From Polyangium sp. 6x1 (GTDB taxonomy: Bacteria; Myxococcota_A; Polyangia; Polyangiales; Polyangiaceae), in the NCBI RefSeq assembly GCF_029946515.1, contig NZ_JARZHH010000002.1, forward strand, positions 1 to 64,000: a DNA stretch of 64,000 nt. Direction: 5' to 3'. Position 1 is the stretch's first letter; every line of letters starts with the position of its first letter. Below, one piece after another: positions 34,401-42,900 of this stretch. The translations under genes were made by a program, and so were the position numbers. Below the pieces are notes generated by a model. It was not told where the DNA came from, did no database searches, and saw only the letters and a list, made by a program, of their open reading frames with translations.

Positions 34401-36897
34401 GGTGATGGAGAAAGGCTGGGAGCAGGTCGTCGCGGTGCTCGCGATCCTGCAAGCCGGCGGAGCCTATTTGCCAATCGATCCCGACCTGCCCGCGGAGCGG
34501 ATCCATTTCTTGCTGAAGGACGGCGCCGTCGAGCACGTGCTCACGCAATCGTGGGTGGACGAGCGGCTGCCCTGGCCGGAAAGCGTCCGCCGGACGCGCG
34601 TCGACGAGGCGAAGGCGGCGAGCGACGACGCGCTCCTCGCCCCGGTGCAGAGGCCCGAGGATCTGGCCTATGTCATTTATACCTCGGGATCGACGGGGCA
34701 ACCGAAGGGGGTCATGATCGATCACCGCGGTGCGCTCAACACCATCGTCGACATCAACCAACGTTTCGGGGTCACCCCTCAGGATCGGGTGCTCGCGCTC
34801 TCGTCGCTCAGCTTCGATCTGTCGGTGTACGACGTCTTCGGGGCGCTCGCGGCGGGCGCGACGATCGTCCTTCCAGCGGCGAACGCCAAGCGTGATCCGG
34901 GGCGCTGGGCAGGGCTCCTCCAGCAGGCGAAGGTAACGCTTTGGAATTCGGTACCGGCATTGATGGAGCTGCTCGCGGCGCACGCCGAGGGCAAACGGGA
35001 AAAGCTCGGTGACGATCTGCGGCTGGTGATGCTGAGCGGAGACTGGATCCCCGTGGCATTGCCGGACAGGGTGCGGGCGCTCGCGCCGCGCGCGGAGGTC
35101 GTGAGCCTCGGCGGCGCGACGGAGGCTTCGATCTGGTCGATCCTCCATCCGATCGGCACGGTGGCGCCGGAATGGAAGAGCATTCCCTACGGCAAGCCGA
35201 TGGTCAATCAGACCTTCCACGTGCTCGACGAGGCGCTCTCGCCGCGCCCGACGTGGGTGCCGGGCCGGCTGTACATCGGCGGCATTGGCCTCGCGCGCGG
35301 GTACTGGGGCGACGAGGAGAAGACCCGCGCGCGTTTCCTCACGCACCCGCGCACCGGAGAGCGCCTCTACCATACCGGTGATCTCGGGCGATATTTGCCC
35401 GACGGCACGATCGAGTTCCTCGGCCGCGAGGACTTCCAGGTGAAGATCCAGGGGTATCGAATCGAGCTCGGCGAGATCGAATCGACCCTCGCGCGGCACC
35501 CGAAGGTGCGGGACGCGGCCGTCGTGGTCGCCACCGACAAGGCCGGCGCTCGCCGCCTGGTCGCCTACGTGGTGCCCCAGGAGCCCGCCGCCGCGCCTGC
35601 CGAGCGTCCCGTCTCCCAGGCGGCCGAGCAAGGCGCGCCGCCCGCGCTCGCTGCCGCGGCAGGGGGCGCGGCGGGGTATTCGCTCATCGACAACCCGCTC
35701 GAGCGATTGAAGTTCAAGCTGCGCCAGCCGGGGATGCGGAGCGACCTCGCCCAGGCGCCGAGCGTCGCGCTCGACGCGCCCGAGATGAACGATGCGCTCC
35801 TCGAGCGCTTCCATGCGCGCCGCAGCCACCAGCGCTTCGCCCAGGAGCGCTTGCCGCTCTCCGACCTTTCGGCCCTGCTGAGCTGTCTCATGCAGGCGCA
35901 GATCGACGGAATGCCGAAGCTGCGTTATCCGTCGGCCGGTGGCCTCTACCCGGTCCAGGTCTACGTCTACGTCAAGCGAGACAGCGTCGAAGGGCTCGGC
36001 GAGGGTGTGTATTATCATCACCCGCTCGAACATCGGCTCCTTCGGGTCGCCGAGGGGCCCGTGCTCGATGAGAGCATGTACGGGGAGGTCAACCGACCGA
36101 TCTTCGACAGCGCGGCCTTCGCGATCCTGATGATCAGCCGACCGAGCGCGATCGCGCCGCTCTACGGCGAGCTCTCGCCCGCGTTCTGCGCCCTGGAAGC
36201 CGGGTACATGGGGCAGCTCTTGATGACGGAGGCCAGCGAGCGAAGGCTCGGGCTTTGCCCGATCGGCGGCGTATCCTTCGCGCAAATGCGCGAGCGCCTC
36301 GCATTGGAGGCTGACCAGGTGCTCTTGCACAGCCTCCTCGGCGGGCGCGCGCTTCCCTCGGCCGCGCGGGTCGAGGCGGCGGCGGCGGCGCCGGCGAGCG
36401 TGGCTGCGACGCCGCTCGACCGCGAGCTGCGTGAATATGCGGCGGAGCGGCTCCCCGATTACATGGTTCCGTCGGTCATCAAGCTCCTCCCGTCGCTGCC
36501 GCTCACCGCCAACGGGAAGGTCGACCGGCAGGCGCTTCCCAAGCTCGAACAGCAAGCGCCGGTGCACGAGGCCAAGGTCCACGAGCAACCGACCGGCAAG
36601 ATTGAGATCCTCATTGCAGAGGCATGGCAAGAGGTCCTCGGCGTTGCGCAGGTCGGCGTCGACGACAACTTCTTCGAGCTCGGCGGCCATTCGCTCCACA
36701 TGGTGCGATTGCAGGCGAAGCTGCGGGATACGCTGGCGCAGGAGGTCGCGATCCTCGACCTCCTGGAGCACCCCACCGTGCGGGCGCTCGCGCAGAAGCT
36801 CACGCAGGCGGGCCAGGACGGGGCGCTGCTCGAAAAGAGCCGGGAGATCGCGGACCGCAGGCGGCAAGCCCGGCAGGGGCGGCGCGGGTCGAGGTGA
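28453..36897 (+). CDS. NRPS C-A(Gly)[monooxygenase]-PCP-Cy-A(Cys)[Ox]-PCP
   Basis: A 2814-aa bimodular NRPS. Module 1: a docking-like helix (LSRLSPEKRALVEKRLRG), C domain with HHIVSDAWS (about 178), and an A domain whose code reads DILQMGLVWK (glycine-like) with a luciferase-like monooxygenase inserted between A4 and A5. PCP Ser is about 1410. Module 2: a heterocyclisation domain with PLTDVQQAYWIGR and DTLIADGGS (the DxxxxDxxS motif, about 1604), then an A domain reading DLYNMSLIWK (cysteine-like) with an FMN oxidase inserted before A10 (about 2408-2634), and a PCP (about 2745). It should build an oxidised glycine followed by a thiazole. The tail is Arg-rich. I chose ATG 28453 because GAGG lies 9 nt upstream; ATG 28444 would sit directly on it. 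Confidence 0.92.
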   Translation: MKDELAERLSRLSPEKRALVEKRLRGERIESAPRFVIPRRPGNGPGPLSFSQQRLWFIQELDKESAAFNEIAVLHLSGPLDTAAFERAIHEIVRRHEILRTTFMAPEGTPAQIVAREVGPCVSFVDLGRVNDAEKDEEVRRRIEAEAARPFDLATGPLFRVTVLALSAAEHVAIFANHHIVSDAWSRGIMLRELAALYAAFTKGAPSPLPELDLQYADFAHWQRETFGGQALEEQLAYWRRQLGGPLPVLELPADRPRPAGAAHRAGALPVHVPKPLSEALEALARSEKATLFVAVLSAFGILLRRYAGQEDILVGTPIAARSRTQIEPLIGFFVNNLVMRLDLTSSPSFRELLRRTREVATGAFARQDVPFEKLVEELQPTRDPSRSPLFQAMLSLRNVPQQPLEIPGLAVRTLDAHLPTARFDFTLDLGPVPDGLSGFVEYSAELFDESTIERMMEHFSTIVREVVADPERPIDEIPLLSQAERHRILSAWNATETPVPRSSCVHHAFELQVARTPDAQALVFGDRALTFRELDARANRLAHALQKEGVGPEVLVGIHLDRSLEMVVAMLGVLKAGGAYVPLDPSYPRQRLEYIVEHTGLGVIVAMPGTPSIAGARRVRELSPEDHALARFSPDAPASGVDPKNLVYVIFTSGSTGKPKGVMVTHANVVNFMAGMDAHVPHENPGTWLAVTSISFDISVLEIFWALSRGFRVVVQPEQGAPGVSRSGELAGRARSLEFSLFYFASAGAGDAGDKYRLLLEGARFADENGFSAVWTPERHFHAFGGLFPNPSVTAAALAASTKRVGIRAGSVVMPLHDPIRVAEEWAVVDNISEGRVGLSFASGWHADDFVFAPERFRERREEMYVGIDIVRRLWRGEVITRKGGAGQDVRVSTLPLPRQRELPFWVTASGDPATFRKAGEIGANVLTHLLGQTTEELAEKIAIYREAWKAHGHGPGEGHVTLMLHTFVGTDLASVREIVRDPFCNYLRSSVDLVRRLARSIGRDIDAEDFTEDDLDALMRYAYNRYFETGGLFGTPESCLPTVERLAALGVNEIGCLVDFGIDTDAVLSSLDHLATLMHASRRPATDSATDSMGASLRKHAVSHLQCTPSMARLMLAAGEEPPAERPLRALMLGGEALPPDVARQVRPWAADVLNLYGPTETTVWSTVWRLSDGGASISIGRPIANTRVYVLDARLSPVPLGVVGELYIGGDGVARGYHGDAAQTEERFLRDPFVEVGDARMYRTGDLARFRADGQLEYVGRADQQVKVRGHRIELGEIEGALANLPGVREAAVAAMDDGAGGKQLVAYVVSRAHPRPSHAEMRRALGERLPAYMVPSIFADLEALPLTPNGKLDRRALPNPERARTTPEAEFTAPRTDIERKLGGIWGEVLGRERVGIHDNFFELGGHSLLAAQIVARVRSAFAVELPLRRFLESPTIAGVAPFLEQGRAEPTPDAAPALVPDVARRYEPFPLTDVQQAYWIGRSGIYELGNVACHLYVEFEAVDLDLGRLGTAFQRVIERHDMLRAVVQPDGQQRILERTEPYVIRYEDLSGEPAEARAARLDALRHEMSHHVLPADRWPLFDFRASRIDARRIRLHFSIDTLIADGGSVDLLLRDLSRWYADPTWKLDPLDASFRDYVLLLAGQEGDAAHEKALAYWRERIASLPPAPELPLAQDPGSIDTTRFVRRQARLEPERWSRLKRRAQQAGLTPSGVVLAAYADVLAAWSASPSFTLNLTLFNRLPVHPQIHQVVGDFTSLCLLAVDQRVDAPFEARARRLQQRLWEDLDHRRISGVRVLRELARQGVDAKMPVVFTSELGDTSADELAESLPLVGEVTYTITQTPQVWLDHQVRQLQGGLHLSWDAVEELFPEGMLGEMFDAYVKLLQRLSDDEGAWQDVERALLPSKQWEARAEVNRTEAPVPAGLLHEPFLSQVRAQPWRTAIFTEDRTLTYEEVQARALGLARALRADGARPNRLVAVVMEKGWEQVVAVLAILQAGGAYLPIDPDLPAERIHFLLKDGAVEHVLTQSWVDERLPWPESVRRTRVDEAKAASDDALLAPVQRPEDLAYVIYTSGSTGQPKGVMIDHRGALNTIVDINQRFGVTPQDRVLALSSLSFDLSVYDVFGALAAGATIVLPAANAKRDPGRWAGLLQQAKVTLWNSVPALMELLAAHAEGKREKLGDDLRLVMLSGDWIPVALPDRVRALAPRAEVVSLGGATEASIWSILHPIGTVAPEWKSIPYGKPMVNQTFHVLDEALSPRPTWVPGRLYIGGIGLARGYWGDEEKTRARFLTHPRTGERLYHTGDLGRYLPDGTIEFLGREDFQVKIQGYRIELGEIESTLARHPKVRDAAVVVATDKAGARRLVAYVVPQEPAAAPAERPVSQAAEQGAPPALAAAAGGAAGYSLIDNPLERLKFKLRQPGMRSDLAQAPSVALDAPEMNDALLERFHARRSHQRFAQERLPLSDLSALLSCLMQAQIDGMPKLRYPSAGGLYPVQVYVYVKRDSVEGLGEGVYYHHPLEHRLLRVAEGPVLDESMYGEVNRPIFDSAAFAILMISRPSAIAPLYGELSPAFCALEAGYMGQLLMTEASERRLGLCPIGGVSFAQMRERLALEADQVLLHSLLGGRALPSAARVEAAAAAPASVAATPLDRELREYAAERLPDYMVPSVIKLLPSLPLTANGKVDRQALPKLEQQAPVHEAKVHEQPTGKIEILIAEAWQEVLGVAQVGVDDNFFELGGHSLHMVRLQAKLRDTLAQEVAILDLLEHPTVRALAQKLTQAGQDGALLEKSREIADRRRQARQGRRGSR
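30658..31690 (+). other. Luciferase-like monooxygenase domain inside a Gly A domain (1)
   Basis: A stretch of about 345 residues sits between the A4 motif SFDISVLEI and the segment HLQCTPSM that leads to A5 (NLYGPTE). It has the flavin-dependent luciferase-like barrel pattern: FSLFYFAS, FSAVWTPERHFHAFGG, PSVTAAALAASTKRVGIRAG, SVVMPLHDPIRVAEEWAVVD, SFASGWHADDFVFAPE and GCLVDFGIDTD. Family knowledge: such insertions occur in myxobacterial NRPS A domains. In myxothiazol (MtaG) a glycine-activating domain carries a monooxygenase thought to oxidise the glycine alpha carbon. Domain edges are approximate. Confidence 0.85.
35677..36355 (+). other. FMN oxidase (Ox) domain inside the Cys A domain
   Basis: About 225 residues inserted between the A8 region and A9/A10 (LPDYMVPS, NGKVDRQ). 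Nitroreductase/McbC-like features are visible: ERFHARRSHQRF, LRYPSAGGLYPVQVYVYV, GVYYHHPLEHRL and LEAGYMGQLLMTEASERRLG. Ox domains in this position, as in epothilone and myxothiazol NRPSs, oxidise thiazoline to thiazole. Together with the preceding Cy domain and the cysteine-like code, a thiazole is predicted. Edges are approximate. Confidence 0.85.
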
Positions 36898-36905
36898 AGC
36901 GGGAG

Positions 36906-39900
36906 ATGGGCACTCAATCGAGCGGTGGCAAGGACGAGGAGCGACGAGAAGCCCCGGAGAACGCGATTGCGGTCATCGGCTTCTCGGGTCGTTTCCCTGG
37001 GGCGCGAAGCACGGACGAGTTCTGGGCGAACCTGCGCGACGGCGTGGAGTCGATCGTCGTTCTGCGCGACGATCAGCTCGCCGCGGCCGGCGTCCCCGCG
37101 GCGCTGCGGAGCCATCCGCGGTACGTCAAGGCCGCGGCGACGCTCGACGACGTCGACCTCTTCGACGCCGAATTTTTCGGCATGACCCCGCGCGAGGCCG
37201 AGATCACCGACCCGCAGCACCGCGTCTTTCTGGAATGCGCCTGGGAGGCGCTGGAGACCGCCGGCCACGACCCGGAGTCCTCGCGCGGCACCGTCTCCGT
37301 CTATGCGACCAGCGGGACGAACTCTTACCTCTTGCGCAACCTCCTGCCGAATCGGCGGCTGCTCGAGAGCATCGCCGACATGCAATTGCTCGCGGCGACG
37401 GAGCACGATTACGTTGCCACGCGGCTCGCCTACAAGCTGAACCTCACCGGGCCCGCGATCAACGTCCAGACGGCGTGTTCGAGCTCCCTCGTCGCCGTCC
37501 ACCTCGCCTGCGAGAGCCTCCTCAATCGCGAGTGTGATCTCGCGATCGCGGGCGGAGCCACGGTGGGCGTGCCACAAGCCATCGGTTATCTCTTCCAGGA
37601 AGGGGGCGTCATGTCCCCCGACGGCCATTGCCGCGCCTTCGATGCGCAGGGCGGCGGCACCGTATTCGGCAGCGGGTGTGGGGTCGTGATCCTGAAGCGC
37701 CTCGAAGATGCCCTCGCGGACGGCGATACCATCCGCGCGCTCATCCGGGGGTCGGCGATCAACAACGACGGCTCGACGAAGGTCGGCTTCACGGCGCCCG
37801 GGGTCGAGGGGCAAGCGCGGGTCATTTCGCTCGCGCAGGCGGTCGCCGACGTCCACCCGGAGAGCATCGGGTACATCGAGGCCCATGGGACCGCGACCGC
37901 GCTCGGCGACCTCATCGAGGTCTCTGCGCTCACGCGGGTCTTCCGCGAATCGACGGCGAAGACGGGTTTTTGCGCGCTCGGTTCGGTGAAGACGAACCTT
38001 GGGCACCTCGATCGGACGGCGGGCGTGGCGGGGCTCTTGAAGGCGATCCTCTCGCTCGAGAACGAGGCGATCCCGGCGAGCCTTCATTTTCGCGAGCCGA
38101 ACCCTCGGATCGACCTCGCGAACAGCCCCTTTTTCGTGAATGCCGAGCGAAAGCCGTGGCCCCGGGGCGTGGCGCCGCGCCGCGCGGGCGTCAGCTCGTT
38201 CGGGATCGGCGGCACGAACGCGCACGTCGTGCTGGAAGAGGCGCCGCCGCCCGTGAAAACGACGGCGCCTCGACAAACGCAAATCCTGACGCTCTCGGCG
38301 CGGACGCCGGGCGCGCTTTCGAGCGCGGCGCAAAGGCTCGCCGAGCACATCGAGCGCCATCCGGAGCACGACCTCGCCGACGTGGCGTACACGCTGCACG
38401 TCGGGCGGCGCGCGTTTCCGCACCGCGCGGCCATCGTCTGCCAGGATCGTGAGGGCGCATTGCGGGCCTTGCGCGGCGAGGAAGGAGCGCCGCCCCTGGA
38501 GCGCGCGCTCGCCGGCGAGCACCCCATCGTTTTCCTGTTTCCCGGGCAAGGCGCGCAGCACGTGGACATGGGCCGTGAGCTCTACGAGCGGGAGCCAGTC
38601 TTTCGCGAGAGCCTCGATCGATGCGTCCGACGAATGGCGCCGGAGCTCGGCCTCGATCTCAGGCGCCTGCTTCATCCCGAAGCGCGCTACCGGGAGCAGG
38701 CCGCGGCCGAGCTCACGAGGACGTCGCTCGCGCAGCCCGCGCTCTTCGCCGTCGAATATGCCCTCGCCCAGCTATGGGCGTCCTGGGGGATCGTGCCGTG
38801 GGGCATGTTCGGCCATAGCATTGGTGAATTCGTGGCCGCGTGTATCGCCGGCGTTCTCTCGGTCGAGGACGCGGCGGACCTCGTCGTGGCGCGCGGCAGG
38901 TTGATGCAATCGGCCGCGCCGGGCGTGATGCTCGCCGTGCCCCTCTCCGAGGAGGCGCTGCGCGAAGACCTCGGCGCGAGGCTCGACATCGCGGCTGTCA
39001 ACGCGCCGGAGATGACCGTGGTGTCCGGCCCCCGGGCCGAGATCGAAGCGCTCGAAGCACGACTCTCGGGCCGCGGCGTCGCGTGCCGGCACCTCGTGAC
39101 CTCGCACGCCTTCCATTCGCGGATGATGGATTCCGTCGTGGAGCCATTCGTCGAGCGTGTCCGGCGCGTTCGTCTCTCGCCACCGAACAGGCGCTACGTC
39201 TCGGGGGTGACCGGGACGTGGATCCGCCCGGAGGAGGCGACGGATCCGGCCTACTGGGGGCGCCAGCTCCGCGCGCCGGTCCTCTTCTCGGCGGGCCTGC
39301 GATCGCTCTTCGAGGAACGTGACGCGCTCTTCCTCGAAGTCGGCCCGGGGCGGGCGCTCTCGTCGCTCGCGCGGCGCCACGGCTCGGGGCACGAGACGGT
39401 CACCTCGCTGCCTGCTGCGAGCGGCGCGTCGTCGGACGCCGCGACGGTGAGCGACGCCCTCCGCCGGCTCTGGCTCCTCGGCGCGAAGGTGGACTGGAAC
39501 GGGTATCACGCGAACGAGCGGCGGCGTCGACTGCCGCTGCCCACCTATCCCTTTGAGCGCCAACGATTCTGGATCGATGCGCCCAAGCCTGGCGAGCGAG
39601 ATACCTCGCCGGACGTCGCCGAACGTTTCGAGGGTGGCCGGGCCGAGCTCGACGCATGGTTTTACCTTCCCTCGTGGCGCCGGACCGCGCCCCGTGCATC
39701 CTACCGGGGCGCCGCGCCGCTGCGCTGGCTTTTGATCGGGGAGGCTGCGGGGCTCGGCGGGATGCTGGCCGAGCGGCTGCGCGAGCACGGCCACCGGGTG
39801 ATCCTGGTGCGTGGGCAGGCCGCTTCGCTCGCGAAGGTCGGCGAGGACGTCTACGAGGTCGCCTCGTACCGAAAAGAAGGTTATGCCGAGCTCCTCGGCG

Positions 39901-42900
39901 CGCTGCGCGCCGACGGGGTCTTTCCTGACAAACTCGTTCACCTGCGCGCCGCCACCGACGAGCCCGCCCTGGATTCTCGTCTCGACGAGGGGGTGCTCGA
40001 CCTCGTGGGCCTCGCTCGCGCGCTCGCGGCGAGCGACACGAAGATGGAGCTCGATATCGTCACGAACCGCGCGCAGCGGGTCGGCGGCGAGGAGGAGATC
40101 CACCCCGAGAAGGCGCTTCTGCTCGGGCCTTGCAAGGTGATCCCGCGGGAGTACCCGCGGATCGCTTGCCGCGCCGTCGACATCGTGCGTCCCCGGGCCG
40201 GATCGGCGCAGGAAAAGGCGCTCGTCGAGCATCTGCTCGCCGAGCTCGCCGCGCCGGTGACCGATACCGTGGTCGCATTGCGCGGCGCGGACCGCTTCAT
40301 GCAATCGCTCGAGAGCGTGCGCATGGCGGCGCCGCCCGAGCCTGCGCTCCGATGGAGGTCGCGCGGCGTTTATCTGATCACGGGTGGCCTTGGCGGCATC
40401 GGGCTCACGCTCGCGCGTCACCTGGCCGAGGAAGTCCAGGCGCGGCTCGTGCTCGTGTCGAGGTCGGCCCTGCCGGCGCGCGAGACGTGGTCCGCCTGGG
40501 TGATGTCGAACCCGGACGACGACACGAGCCGCGCCATCGCCGCGATCGAGGCCATCGAGCGGGCGGGCGGGGAGGTGCTGCTCGTCCGAGCGGACGTCGC
40601 GGATCGAGCCCAGCTCGAAGCGGCGATCGCGCAGGCCCACGAGCGCTTCGGCCCGCTCTCGGGCGTCGTGCACGCCGCGGGCGTCGCGGGCGGCGGCATC
40701 ATGGAGCTGCGCACCGAGGAGCAGATCGCGCGCGTCCTCGCCCCGAAGGTGCGCGGCGCGCAGAACCTCGCCGCGGCGCTCCGCGACGAGCCGCTCGACT
40801 TTCTCGTGCTCTGTGCCTCCACGGTCGCGCTCCTCGGCTGGATCGGGCAGGTCGACTACGCCGCGGCGAACGCGTTTCTCGATGCCTTTGCCGACGCGCA
40901 GGCCGCGTCGGGAGGCCTCCCCGTCGTTTCCATCGCCTGGAGCGGATGGAGCGAGGTCGGCATGGCTGCGCGGGCCCGGCGGGGGCAAAGCGCGCCCGAG
41001 CTCCCCTTCGCCCGCGCGGAATCGTCGGCGCCGCAAGACGCCATCGTCACGACGCTGCGGGAGGATCGTGACTGGGTCCTCGCCGAGCACCGGATCGCGG
41101 GCGCCGCGGTCCTGCCGGGCACCGCGTACCTCGACATGGTGGCGGCCGCGTTCTGGGAGCGCGCGCGGGGCGAGCTGATCGAGCTCGAAGAGGCGACGTT
41201 CATCGCCCCGCTTGGCGTGTCCGCGCGCGCGGAGGTGCAGGCCCGCGTCGCGTTCGCGCGGCAGGGGGACGACTTCTCCTTCCGGGTCGAGAGCGCTCGT
41301 CCGGGCGAGGGCGGCGTGCGCTGGGGGGAACACGCGCGCGGCGTCGTCCGGACGCGCGCGCGCGTCGCTTCACGGCGGCTGGATCTCACGGGAATCACCG
41401 CGCGATGCGGCCAGGCGCTCACGCCGGTGCAGCCGGGCGACAGGGCAGGCGCGATCACGTTCGGGCCGCGCTGGCGGTCGATCACCGCCGTGCACGTGGG
41501 TGACGGCGAAGCGATCGTGCGCCTCGAGCTCCCCGAGGCGTTCCTCGACGATCTCGCGCGCCACGCGCTGCACCCTGCGCTGCTCGACGTCGCCACCGGC
41601 CTCGCGAGCGCCTTCCTCGGCGAAGAGCTGTATCTGCCGTTTGCGTATGGCAAGGTCCGGATCCACGGACGGCTGCCTCGCGTGGTCCACTCGCACGTGC
41701 GGTCGCGGGCGATCGGCGACATCGCGACCTTCGATGTCGACATCGCCAGCGAAGAGGGCGTGGTGCTCGTCGAGATCGAGCGGTTCGCCCTCCGGCGCGT
41801 CCGTGCGGGCGCTCGCGTGGTGGCGCGGGAGGGCACGGCCGACGTCGATCCCGCGGCCATTTCTCCCGCCGAGGGCGTCGAAGCGTTCCGCCGCATTCTC
41901 GCGTACGACGTTCGCCGCGTCGCGGTCTCGCCGGTCGATCTCGACGCTGCGATCCGGAGCGCGCACGACATGGGCTCCGCGACGCAGAGCGCCTCCGCGA
42001 CGCCGTATGCGGCGCCGCGCGCGGCCCATGCGCGTCCCGATCTTGCGACGCCGTATGCGCCCCCGACCACCGATGTCGAGCGCCGCGTGGCCGAGGCTTG
42101 GCAGGCGGCACTCGGCATCGATCGCGTGGGCGTGAACGACGATTTCCAGGAGCTCGGCGGCGACTCGATGCTCGCCTTGCAGGTCATCAACCGCGCGTCG
42201 AGCGCGGGCGTTCGTCTCACGCCGCTCCAGTTCTTCGAGAACCCGACGGTCGCCCGGCAGGCGGCGGCTGCGGGAGCCTCCGCGGGGCCCTCCACGGAAG
42301 GGGAAGCGGGCGGGGATGTCCCTTTGACCCCCAACCAATGTGAGTCGTTCGACACGTATGATCCCGATCGCCACCTCTTCACCACCTCGTGCTTGTTTCG
42401 CGTCCACGGGGAGCTCGATCCGGCGCTGCTCGCGCGGGCCGCGCGGGAGATCTGCGACTGGCACGACGCGCTGAGGCTCCGTTCGATCCACGACGCGTCG
42501 GGGTGGAGACAGATCGTCGTTCCGCCCGGAGGTGACTTTGCCTCGTTCGTGCGAATCGACCTTTCCAGTGTGGCGAAAGCGGAGCAATACGACGCCGTCC
42601 GGGCGGCCGCCTACGAGCTGCAGGGCAGCTTGAACGTCTACGATGGGCCCCTTTTCCGGGTGGTCTACTTCGATCTCGGGAGCGCAGGCCCGAACCGCGT
42701 GTGGATCCTCGCGCATCACACGGCGGTCGATTTCTTCTCGATGATGATCCTGCAGGACGATTTGCTGACGGCCTACCAGCAGCTCCGCACGGGCGCGGCG
42801 CTCCGGCTCACGCCGAGGACGACATCCATCAAGCGTTACTCCGAGTATTTGAAGGTCCATGCGCAGTCCGACGAGGTCCGCCGCGAAGCGGCATACTGGC

